Notes under the pieces: model-generated
Told to the model about the DNA's origin: nothing
The model's input: only the letters and a program-made list of their open reading frames with translations
The model's database searches: none
Translations under genes and position numbers: made by a program
Origin: Dasyornis broadbenti
Lineage: Eukaryota; Chordata; Aves; Passeriformes; Dasyornithidae
Direction of reading: 5' to 3'
Assembly: GCA_013397935.1 (NCBI GenBank)
Contig: VZRN01003162.1
Location: 659,228-723,227 of the forward strand
Length of the DNA stretch: 64,000 nucleotides
Shown: positions 12,050-24,400 of the stretch, piece by piece
Position numbering within the stretch: position 1 is the stretch's first letter
How the letters are laid out: each line of letters begins with the position of its first letter

Positions 12050-15000
12050 CCCTTGAGGATGTGACAGAAGTAGTAGAATCTCATACAAACAGATTTATAA
12101 CCACAGAGACATAAAATGTACATTCACACTGATTTTATTTGCATACACACAATTGCACACAAAGTAATGTTAAGAAGGGCAGTCAGACTTTATGATGCAA
12201 TGGCATGGAGTGACTTTTTAATGAGCAATACCAGATTATTTTTCGGTGCAAAATGCAATCACTCAGCATTCTTTCATCCTCCTGCCATGTAGGACTATAT
12301 GATCTGTGTGATCTCTAGCAACCTGTATAAAATGATCCTTACTCTTTCTTAGTTTGCATTCAGTTCTTGGACCCATCTCAATAGTAATTTTTGCAGTCCC
12401 AGTGGACCTCTATCGTCAGAAGACATCTAACAGTGCTAACATGGAAGTTAGCTGAGGCCAAATCCTATTTTGGAGGCAGCAGGTGCACCAGATTGATTTT
12501 TTTAGTTTTTTTTCCTTTATTAGCACTAATCTTATACACAAGACAAAGAATAGAGCTGTCAAAGAGCCACTGAATGCAGATACCTGCAGTTCAACAACTC
12601 CACTTTCCACACCAGAAAAAGTATTCAAAATCGAACAGGGGAAACAATCTGCTAAAAGTGGGAAAATAAACTATCTAAAAATACTAACAAAATGATACAG
12701 TAAAAAAAAAAAAAAAACAGTAATATTACTTAACAGTCCAGAAGACTTTTAAATATAATTGCATAATTAATCTTTTAGACATAATTGTTTGAACCACACA
12801 ATTCGTGAGAAGAATTGTCATCCTCAGTTGAAGGGTGGAGCATTGTGAATTGACAAGAGACAGTTTCAGACAGATGACAGAATTGGGCCTTAGCTGTGAG
12901 TCTGGTGCCCCTTAACCAGAGACAGTGAACCTAAGAAAGTCCATAAAAGATAGAAAAGCAGAACAAGGCAAAAAAATGGTTGATGAAAGGCGGGGAATGT
13001 TGGAATATTAGGTCACCTAATAGATTTTGAGGTGTCATGTTGCCAAGGGTATGATTTTCCTCAAAAGCAAAAACATTTAGCAGGAATAGTTAGGGAGTGG
13101 AATTAATTCATATTTTCTCCAGGAGTTTGAGCCAACCACCTCGAACTGAAAGCCAAACAAATTGAGAATTAAACAGGGAAAATTCAAAGAAGTTGTTCAG
13201 GCCAGCTTTGACACCTTCTCCGCATGGTTTAGGGTGAAGGTTGCAGAACATCTTATGATAATATTATGGAAAACACGAAGTTTCTTCTACAGGAAGAGCT
13301 CAAACAGGAGTGGTTTTGCTATGTGCATGATTGTCACACCAGGTTGAAATGACACCAAATCTTCCTTCATTTATTCTTTGAAAGTTTTCCAGTTCTCCTA
13401 TAGGCAGAGGTTCATGGAGGTGATTTTAGTGGTAGGCATCTGTACTTTGATCAGTCTATCATAACAACTAATGAATACACTGATATAGTGCTGACTATGA
13501 TCTTTCTGCATTAAGTCTATTGAAGTTCTTTATTCAAGTACTGGTGAGACCTATTATCCTTCTATTATATCAAGCTGCGCACCTAGACAATTGATGTCCT
13601 TTGTCAAGTTATCTTGTTATTCAATGCAACTTTCATTTTGCAATGATGACCTAAATATCCAATTTTAGAAATATCTTAATAGCTCTTTGTAGACAGTGTA
13701 CTGATTTTCCACTCTTCAGCTGACAGGTGGATATTTTTTTCAGATATTACTTTATTAATTCCCAGTAAATTATGCAGATCTTATCTTAGAGCAAATCTTG
13801 GCTGGTTTATGTCTTCATACCAAGAAGCAGAAAAAGTCTGAAATTTTTATGTAATTTCTCTTGGAGTCACAGAGGCTCAAGGTCATTTATGTTCATATTG
13901 GATGGAAAGGATCACCAAATTTTTCTTGAAAGCTAAAATGCTCAAACTGAAGATACTTCTACTGTAACATTTCTTTAGCGTGGATGTCCCTGACACAGCA
14001 AAATATGTTGTGTCAAGTACAATTTTCATGGAAAAACAGTTTGTGTACTTTGTATCTGGATAATAAAGGGGAGGAGAGAGGAAAGGGGAGGCAAGAGGGC
14101 AGAATTCAAATGAATTTAAACTAATTAACCTCCTTTTACTCATTTACTCATTTGCTCAATCTTTCTACATTTGAGGATTTTTTTACCAGAAATTAAAACA
14201 TTCTGTGCTGGTCTCTCCGCATCAGCCCCATCAGTGTACAGTAAAGGCTGTACACTACACCTCCTCACCTTTACTCTTAGCAGCACTTCCACGAACAGCT
14301 TTCTGTTTGCATGAAGAGTGAACAAAAATTTAGCTGTTGTAGGAGAATGATGGCACTTCCATTTCTTGTAGCATGCAGCCATGCTAAATTTAATGAGTAT
14401 AGAAGTCTGTTTACCTTCAGGCTGGTGTTTCTCCAGAATATCGCTTCCAGGAGGACTTGTAGTCCCATGAACACACCAACCATCTTCTTTACAGCATACA
14501 AATTAATAATTTGTTTCCAGGATGCTTGTTTGAAGAAACTCTTGTCTGGGTTTTTATTTTGTACGGTGAGCTGGTTTTTTACAGGCCATGTTTTAAAAGT
14601 GTTTATAGCAAATAGCACTAAATACTCATCAGCATATCAGAGTAAAACCCACACAGACACTGGAAACCACTGGTTTTCACCAAAGTTCGGTATGTGTCTG
14701 TCAAGGATGCAAAATTCTGAAGCTTAAAACAACTGTCAAGACTGTCACAGATAGAGTGTATGAAAAAGAGATTGACTCTACAGGCAGCAAAAAATCAAAG
14801 CTACTGAACTTCCAGCATATTTATCAGCAGAACAACATAGATTGTGGAGTATAGATTTTTATTTTCCATATGCATGGAAGAACAGACTGAATAAAAAGGA
14901 AAATATTCTTGATCTATTTTGGACAGATATATGTTGCTTATCTAAATAAAAACTTTGTTTGAGACATGTAAGTGAAGAGAATAAAGCAATGTGTAAAACT

Positions 15001-15770
15001 GAAAGAGATACTGAAATGAGAATGAGCATTTTCTTAAACCGTTTTTCATAGGCTCTAAGATAGATTTGTTCTGTTTTTAAAAAGCCTTTATTTACAGTTC
15101 CCAAGCTTAGTCTGTAAGCAATCAATCAAGTAACCCTCTATCACTCTGACACAAAAAAGATTTGGAAATAGTAATCCTTTGAATACGGAGATATCATCAT
15201 TAGGAAGCACGCAGAATTATAATAAAAATTTCCACTTGACTTAGTACATTGTTTCTAATTCTTTGCTGAAAATCCCTTTCACTGCAGAAATGGTGATAGT
15301 GTCTTGACTTCTTGGGTTCAAACTACATCTGGTGCTAAATGGTGTTGTCCCAAAAATTTCACCAAACAAATCTACTTTAGCTGAATCTTTTGCCCAATTT
15401 TTGGAGCTGTATTTACAGACAGAAGCAACTGTGCACATTTTTAACTACATGCTCCTTTAGATCATACGATTGCTTTGTTTTGTAGCCTGGCAGTTAATAT
15501 ATGGGTTTTTCAACTGCAGTTATAGAGGATTGCTGGCACATCTTATGCACATGCACACTATGTATGTATATTTTATGATCATCCTTCCCCCTGAGGACTA
15601 TGGGCAGAGCAAGAACTGCAGGAGCCTTAATTCTGATGAGTTCTAGATGGGAATACTTTTGTTCCTCTTCCAAGTCATACATCAAGTTTCTCTTCACTAA
15701 ATTTGCTTTTGCTAGTTGACACAGGCAGGGGTGCCACAGAAGCTTCAGAACAAACTCTGCGGCTCTTCAT

Positions 15771-15789
15771 CAAAAGCTTAAAGCTTTTG
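15771..15789. repeat. 19-bp perfect palindrome
   Basis: CAAAAGCTT, a single A, then AAGCTTTTG: nine-base inverted arms with a one-base centre. It could extrude as a hairpin only with a tiny loop. No promoter or gene is near, and a chance origin is plausible. Confidence 0.85.
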
Positions 15790-18700
15790 GAGTTCAGCAA
15801 TCTGTACTGCACATTAGAGAGTGTTCATTTACAAGTTTAAAGGAAGCCCATTAAATAGATAATAAAAAGGATATGATAAGATAGTATTATCATTGTGGCT
15901 TAATATTGGATTTTTTTTTAAAGGGGGGTACAGTTTCTAGGTTTTACACACTATTAGTGTATTCACTGAAATTAATTTTGTTTTTATAAAAGACACTGAA
16001 TGCAATCAGAGTTCCCAGTTCTCAAGACTTATATCTTATCCCTCTATATCTTAGAGTGAAAAAGAAATTCCACATTCACCTCTCACCTAAAACTATGCCT
16101 TTTAGTCCTACTAGCAGACGTACAAGTTTTATGAAGGAAGGGAATACATTCTTCACTTGTCTCACTCTTTTCACAAAACATAATAATAGTGTCTCATTTA
16201 TAATTTGGGACTATTATATAAAAACATTTTATATATTATAGACAAAAAAAAAAGCTTTTATGTATTTTTTAATCAATATTATCATTCCTCATGGTATCAG
16301 AAGCAATCTCACACACAGCAAAAAGAAATCATATCTGTCACTTGAGGAACTAAAAGATGCAGATGTTCTTCTGCACTAGATATATTGCTCTATTGCATGT
16401 TCATTTTTCCTGCTGGTCCTAGACTTCAAATTAAATTAGCAATTTGCAGGTCAGAAAAAAAAGCAGATGTGAAATTTTGCTTCCTACTGCTTTGTAAGTT
16501 CCACAGGCCATTTGTAAGAAACCTTTCCCCTCAGACAACAAAAGAAGACAAAACCAGAGTGTGAGATTTATGACAGCCTGAATACAGCTTTCAAAAGCAC
16601 AATCATCAAACAATTATTACAAAGAGATGAGTATCTAGAGCTTTAATTGAAACTAATGTGAGTCCTGGGTGCCCTAAATCTTTGAAAGTAATTCAAATTG
16701 TGTCCAGATCCTTTAAAAAAGTTCTTGTGCAACTTAAGGCATCAAATCCTAACATCATTTTATACTGTAGCACAAAGTTAAAATCATTTTCTATCAGCTT
16801 CCAGAGTTTTTTTCTATACAATAGTTTAAAAAAGGACTCAGGTCTCAAGTTATGACTACTGAGATGAAAAACAGACATAAAAATGTTGTGAAGCACAACC
16901 CCAGCCAAAGGAAGCTGCTAACTTTTGCAGCAAGCTTTCATCCAAAGAGGAAAAAACAGTGATGTCTATGCTTCAGAGGTGGAATTATCTGGCTTGTTCC
17001 TCTTTGGATTCCAGAAACACTGGAACATGGCAAACATGAAGATGTGATGTCACAGAGAAAAAGAAAAAAAAGGATTAATGGAACAGACAAGTTTTATGAT
17101 GCTAATGCTATTTTGCTAGTTTTATCAGTTTCTCCATAATTACAAATTATGTCTTTTTAATTATTGCACTAGGTCTCACTCAGCACTTTTAAAATTGAAA
17201 TTATATGGAGTGGAAAACTCTGAGTAATATAGTGTGAATCTAACAACTCTTCTGATACTTTACAAGATTTCTATCTGTGCTACTGAAATAAATAAGAAAA
17301 CAAAATACCCATAACGACTGCTTATTCAACATTATAATGTTGAATTGCTTATTTCTTATAGACAGGCCACGCTGAAATCACACCTGAGTTTTATAAAATG
17401 GCAGGTATACCTCACATACCTGTGAGACATTCAGGTATGTTGATGAATTGCTAAGGAGAACAAAGCTGGATGATTAATGTAAGGAATTTCTATGTTTTCC
17501 ATATCAAAAATCATGAATGATTCTGTAATATATAAATCATCAAAGAGACCAAACTACTGCAGTCTTGAATACAGTTGTTTGCTAGTAACATCAAAAAAGA
17601 GTGACAGCAAAGGTAAATATGCACTAAAACAAGCAAAAAATCCCCTGTATGTGTTATGGAAAAAAGAAATTGTAAGTTCATGTAAAATAACACAATGAAG
17701 ACTCCATGTGCAACTGAAGGTGATATAAATGGAGTTACTAGAACACCATCTCAAGGAATTTTTTTCTCTGTTATTCCCTTTACCATTACTTAATCCACTT
17801 CAGTCAATGCTCTCTTAGAAAATTAGAGTTTTAAAATGTAGCTTAAGCATTTGCCCTTAGAGAAGGATTATACAAATCTCACTAGAACCAACCTACAGGG
17901 CTGAACTTCACCCAGGAAGAGTTACTAATATTTGTGGCAGAAAAAGCCTTGTGAATATGAGTGATTCCTAGCAAGACTAGTATTCGGTCAGTGGTGGTGG
18001 AGCGGAATGGGGACAAGCAACAGGTCTCTGTAGGAGCCCCATTCTCATCAAGACCAATGCACAGTAAACGGCAGAGCCTCCAGCCATTGCTCTCAAAACT
18101 ACAGCACATCACTGCTGGTGAGATGGTGAGAAAGGGAGGTGATGAATTTTTGGTATTTGATACCTTATAATTTGTTTAGAAAGATTGAGTTAATTTGTGT
18201 TCGGCACACATTGAAATGGCCTGAGTTACCAGATAAAGGATTGTCATTGAATATCAATTATACCATGAGCAGTTTGTGGCCTGTGCCCTTTCTTCTCATA
18301 CAGAATTTGCAGCTGAAGAGAAAATTGTAAATTTGTGTTAGTTTCTCTTGTGTGGCTTCTGACCCACTCTTTTGCCATCAGAGGCTGGGAGCAGGAAAGC
18401 AGAAGAGAAAGCTTCAAAGAGCCAAGGATCTACAGATGTAGGAAGCTTCAGCTGCTGCCTATGGAGCCCCAGACAGCTCTGCATGTACCTATGGTCACTT
18501 CTCCACGTCTGCTTCTATTCCCAGTTGAAATATAACCTGTGGTAGCTGAGCTCTGCCTTAGTGGACCCTGACCATTACAGTTTTTCTTTGCTGCTGGCAG
18601 AGGTGGGCAGCCAGGGCACACTGTGGGATGCAGCTCAACATGAGCCCCAGTGAGAGAGCCGGGAGGTGTCAGGCTCCAGGGAGACGCTTTGCAAAGCCTG

Positions 18701-20513
18701 CACATTTATTTTGCAAATGAGAAACAGACTAAGAGCCATGGCATCCTCTGCAGCAACAGTAAAACATGCAGGTCCAGGAGAGCGAGGAGTTGAGCAAGCT
18801 TTTGCAGAGAACAACTGGTCTGAGGAGCCACCCTTGCTGCTGGCTTTCCTGTGGAGCATATGAAGACACCAAAGCTAACAGCATGAACTGTGCTAGAGCC
18901 TGAGTTCTATAACTGCTGTTCCTAAATGTTCTGCTCTGCATTGTAGGCTATAAGGAATTAATAAAGACATTTTCAGCTACTCATTTTTGCCTAAAACTAA
19001 CCATAAAATGAACAGAACAAGTAAACAAATGATTCCAGTATAAAGCAACATAATTTCTGACTAACTTCACTTCCTAGTCTCCCATGTTGCCTAACTAGTT
19101 AAGCACTAGTTAAGGACTAACTAGTTAAACATAGAAGTAAGTAGTTTAAATTGTACCTTGACACTTTCACTCTCACATTTCAAATACATGAGCTGTGTCT
19201 CCAGCTACTGAAAGGTGTATGAGAATATGTGAAATCCAGAGCTAATACTCCATCTCGTGGCAGATCATTATGCTCCCTGCAGGCAAAAATACACTTACAA
19301 AACCAAGACTGTATAATTCCGTTAAGGCTATTGTATAATTGTGTGAAGACTGAAAATATAAAAATAGACACCTTTTGCCAGAATTGGAGTAGAAATATCT
19401 GCATATATATATGGGGTGGTTATAAGCAGTTACAGTTTGAAATCTCCAATTTGCAGGAAAACTTCTCCCTACTGAAAAAAACCCCAACCCAAAAACCACC
19501 ACCACCACCGTCAAAAAACACGAAGAAGCAAAACCCAACAAATTCCATAACAAACAAAAAATAATAAGCAAATTAACAATCAAATAGAATTTATGGAATA
19601 TAAAAAGTCAGCATATTGTTTTCTGATATAAATTCCTCACAGATTTCATAGAAAATACAGCAAAATAGAATAACAGGATGAGTTAATTTGACTTCTTGTG
19701 TGTTATAGATCTGTAAGTATTGATCAAATATTCTAATACATACACAAAATATTGTAGCCTTCCAAAACAAAATCTATGCTCCAAGAAAAGATGTGTTGCC
19801 ACCTTAATTCTCCAGAGATACATTTATCTATCTAACCCCTGATCCACAAATAAATAAAATAAATCATCAAACCATTCTCTGGTTCATTTGCAAAACTAAC
19901 ACTGTCAGGCAGCTAGAAGCCTTTGAAATTAGTTGGATCATATCAATATCAAATTATAATACTTAATCAAGTCAAGTGAACAGAAAGTCAAAGAATCCAG
20001 AAAACTTACCAGCAGTTCAGTTGAATATTGGGAACATAGCACCAAATTACTCTTTTCCTGACAACCATGTGAGCAGACAGTGACAGTTCTGAAAAGTCCT
20101 GGAAAAATCAACAGTAGGAAAATACTATCCTGAAAGTATTTAATACATGGAGGTTTAACTCTTAGGGGTTCCAAGAGATAATGTTCTTTCTGGGTCCAGA
20201 TTGCTATAATCTCTTGGTTCTCTAAGAAATCATTATTTTCCTTCAAGAACTTTTGTTGCATCTCCACAAAGTGCTTTAGGAGATATCACAGGTAGTAAAC
20301 AACAAAAATAATTTCTCTTGTACTGCATGATATCCATTGTGGGAACACATTAGGATACAGTCTGCTTCATCAGACTGGAGCAGGTTTTCAGGTTCTCTGC
20401 AGTGTGCTCCAGCCATATACTGACTCGTATCAGGGTGAAACTAACAAACACTAGACCCTCCTCCAAACACTTCTTTCCATGGAAAGGAGCTATAATTTTG
20501 CAGATTATATGGA

Positions 20514-20580
20514 ACCACAGAATCGATCAGGTTGGAAGGGACCACAGTGTGTCATCTGGTCCAATATCCCTGCTCAAGCT
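20514..20580 (-). mobile_element. CR1 3'-tail fragment (~65 bp)
   Basis: ACCACAGAATCGATCAGG followed by TTGGAAGGGACCACAG, TCATCTGGTCCAA and CCTGCTCAAG matches the reverse of the last CR1 segment. Beyond 20580 the similarity stops, so this is a very short 5'-truncated insertion or a remnant. Confidence 0.8.
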
Positions 20581-21249
20581 TCAGCCAACTGGAAGAGAAT
20601 TTGTAGGCAGCCTAAATGCTTGCATGCCTTCTGCCTCTGCTTCTGAGCACAGCTAGGACCCTTATCAGAGAAAACATCCACTTTACAAAGGGAGAAATCT
20701 ATTATTAAATACCCACAGTATGACAAACAATGCTAAAGAAGCCATCACACTACTGATGCCAACAGTTAACTTCTCACAACTTAGATTCATTTTCAGAATA
20801 ATACCAAATGGAGAAATTTATAGGAAGTCTGCAACATTGTCTGGACATCCATTTTCCTGAACACTGTCAGACTCAGATCTCATGAGAAGCACAGGGTGTG
20901 GCACAGCACTCACAGATCACCTCTCCTTTACCCCTGGTGGAAAACAAAACCAAAATTCACCACTACTGCTTGTAGCAGAAAATCAGTTCAATGCTTTAGA
21001 GATAAAAATAATGGTGAATAACCCTTGCAAACTGAACCCAAGCCTGACTATTTAGACTCTCATTTACAAGATCTTCTTTAAGAAAAGTACTAACCCAACA
21101 GAAACTCACAAAAAAGTCGTCCAAATGTCTAGTGTTTTAAAGTTGAGACACAGCATATCCCAGCCCATCCCTACCCCAAGCCTTGCTGTTTAACTTTTGA
21201 TAGAAGAAATATCAAGACAGACAGGCAGAAAAAATCAAAAACTTCTTAG

Positions 21250-21471
21250 TGATTTTTTTTTTTTTTTTGGGTGGGGTGGATTTTATTTGTTTGTTTGTTT
21301 GTGGGTTTTTTGAGTGTGTTTTTTTGGAGGGGGTTTGTTTTGGGGGGTTTTTGGGTTTTTTTCTTTGGTTGGTTGGGGTTTTTTGGGGGGAGTTGGGGTT
21401 TATTAGGGGGTTTGGGGGTTTTTTTAGTTTGATTTAGGTTGGTTTTTTGTTGGCATTTTTTTTTGTCTCCA
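21250..21471. repeat. T/G-rich low-complexity tract with G-quadruplex potential
   Basis: About 220 bases almost without A or C on the plus strand: long T runs alternating with G runs of three to six. At 21385-21418 the order is G6, AGTT, G4, TTTATTA, G5, TTT, G5, which meets the four-tract loop 1-7 rule for an intramolecular G-quadruplex. Further G runs lie at 21273, 21303, 21329, 21342, 21353 and 21375. The overlapping 62-codon open frame (Phe/Gly/Leu/Val) is an artefact of the composition. Confidence 0.9.
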
Positions 21472-24400
21472 ACATCACACCAGGGAGAACTTCCAACTTA
21501 GGGTTCATTGTAAGTCTCTATTACATGGTACCCACCACAGGTACAGTGATCCGCCTCTGGGTAGAGACTGTCCTTTTTTTAGAGACATACAGTTGTGTTT
21601 CGGACACTCATGAGCTTCAGCTACAATCATCATAGCTAAGAATGTCCAAAAATAGCAGCCAGTCCGAAATATTGCAGGGTTTACTAAGTGTCAGAGGTCA
21701 CCATGAATACTCCAGACTACCACTGCACTGTCTACACTGAGTCTCCAAAAAGAGTGAAATTCAAGAGCCCTTTTCTGACATGCACAATCTTCTGTGGTAT
21801 TTGAACTTGCTTGATCCCCAGAATGGGCACTGAAATATTGATTAAAAATTGTTAGAATGTCCATCAAGAGCCATTTTTATTTTTAACACTATATTTAGCA
21901 CAGGAAAGTCATATGAAAAGTTTGACAAGGACATTTATAACTGAGACAAGGAGAATGCTGTATGACCTGTTAGTGATTAAAGCATCTCAGATATCAAATA
22001 GTTGAATAAAACTATAAAGTAATATACAAATCAGTATTCAGTCAAGATTTTGCAATCAGCATGATCAATTGAGCGTATTCTTTCCCTTGTGGCAAGCAAT
22101 ATTAATGATTTTTGATAAACAATATGTTTTTGCCATTGAATGTTATTCTAGGAGACAGTGAGTAAAAAAGAATCAAATTATTAATAAGCAATCATTTATC
22201 TCAAAGTCATTGTTACCTCTTAGTAAATGCCTTAAACTCAGCTGAAAGACTTAAAATCCGTAAAAAAAACAAAACCCAAGAAGACAAATAACCAACAGAA
22301 CTTTAAAATCAGTTGTCTCCAAGAAAATCAGGGCTCTGCTTATGTAAAAGCTTTCGGAGATGGAGTGAGGTGGGAGAAGCTAATTTAGAATTAGAAAAAA
22401 AAGTGCATTTCTAGATCTCAAGGAAGACTGTTTACCTTATTAGGTTTTAAAATCATCTGGATCAGACTGTACAGGCAAATATTATTAAACAGAGAATTAA
22501 ATACGACTTTTTCTGATAAAATCTGTTTAAAGATAACCATAGAAATATTTTCAGTAATGTAAGCAATCCATCATCGCTATTTTATCTGCTATGATCTTGC
22601 TTCTACAGACAGAACATTTTTTAACTTAACTGAAACAAAATTAAAACAGCTTCAAATTGCATTCTGACTAACTGAATGCCTCTTCCTGTGTTAATTAGAT
22701 ATAATGTTATTCACTTCATGCTCCCTTACTCAACAGCTGATGTTTACAGCCCTGAAGCATGTCACGTGCCAGTGTAGGTGCAGCAATTTCTCATTCACAA
22801 TCTGCAATGTCGTTGGGGTGAAAAAGGTGCCATAAATATCAAATTACTACGGATGTATATTTTTCATTTGGGTAAGTTAGAGCCTCTGGACTTCATAAAG
22901 TTCTTCTCTATCTCTGCTGACACCTCCCCACCAACACCTGCATCCCAGAGACATCGCTCTGCTCAAAGTGTCATCCTTCCGTGGCATTAGCTGGAGACTT
23001 CCCACTGGAGACAATACATGTAACAATGTATATAAAACACGACAATGCAAGCCAGTAGAAAATATGAATATGTAAAGGTGTCAGAGGGAAGTAATTTTCC
23101 TTTCACATTGTGGAATAGAGTAACTCCTAAAAGGAAATAAAAATCCAGTGTTTTCATTATCTTTCCATATGAAGGATCAGCTGCTATGGATATGAAAATA
23201 TGGTGCTCAGGACATTTGGCTGGTGGATGCATTAATGAGAAATGTTAATCTGTCTACACGAGTGTGGTATCACCTTTGTAAAGGTAATACAAGCTACATT
23301 TCTTCTGGACATTCCTCCTTAAAATATTCTGGGATTTCTCAAAAATCCAGAGAGAAAAGCAGTTCCAAGGTAGTGCTTCATTGACAGCCGTCCATTACCC
23401 AAAAAATTAGTTCCAGTACGCTAATTGACTACATATATTTTGCAGCCTAGTTTTACAACCCATTTCAATTAAAAATATTTAAATTCTGAATTTATACAGT
23501 ATTTATTATTGAAATAATAGAAAGAGGAGGAAGCTTCGTTTATTATCTGAAGCTCTAATGAACTTTTCTGCGGTGATATCACATCCCATTTCTGCTGATG
23601 CTTTAGCAGAGCCTTTGACAAATTGGAGAACAATCAGATAAGAGCTGCAAAAACTAGTCTGGATTTGGGAAAAAGATTTCGATTGGGACATTTTTAAAGA
23701 GTCAATTTAATGTGCTTTAAGGAAGGTTAAAATTGAGAGTATGGTGTCTAATTAGAAGATGTTTGCCAGCAGAAAGCTTTCAGTGCTAGTCAAATTCCTC
23801 CCCACCCCCCACAAAAAAATCAACTGAGAAGACAAGTATGTCAGCATTTCCTCAGTCATTTTTGTGAACTAAGATTATTAAAAATAGGAAATAGGTAGGG
23901 AAGAGAATGCAGTACAAGTTTGAGTAGAAGGTGATAGATGAGAGATGGATTATTGGCTTTAATATGTTAATATAGAATGATTAATAACTATTAATTTGAT
24001 ACTAAACTTCTGCTTCTCTTATTATAAATGTAGTATTTGGCCCAAGATAGAATAAATTTTTTTTTCATCTCCAGTGCTCGTAAGTCTTCATCTTTTCTTA
24101 AACTTTATTTAAGTCACTAATTTGACCTACTTTTAAAATGATTGTGCAGGACACACCACATAGCACAGGACACGGGAGTTTTTATCCCATCTTCTCTGTG
24201 ACCTTCCTGCAGCTTCTTTTTCAAGTCAGCTTTTCTTTCTCCCGCTTATTCAAAAACTGTCTGTACTTTTTCTGCCTTCTGGGTTTCTTCAGCCCAGTAT
24301 GGTTCCTGAAGCTCGTTCCAGCTCTGTGGTTGGGGAGAGCTGTAACTAAGGACCATCAAAGACACTCCGGGCTGTAAAAAAGGAGGGTAGAAGGTACTGT

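Larger units (their letters stand above)
11829..20513. other. Intergenic, no gene recognised
   Basis: Contains the 23-bp duplication at 12010, an A run near 12702, the palindrome at 15771, GC-richer patches at 17990-18130 and 18380-18860, and an A/C-rich stretch at 19480-19560. The longest open frame (14311-14727 plus, 138 codons) is opposed by one of 113 codons on the other strand and resembles nothing known. I see no supported gene. Confidence 0.7.

Noticed and set aside
14311..14727. 138-codon plus-strand frame
   Set aside because: An overlapping 113-codon frame exists on the other strand. There is no similarity to a known family and no splice context, so it is probably chance.
21249..21437. 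62-codon Phe/Gly-rich frame
   Set aside because: Product of the T/G simple-sequence tract.
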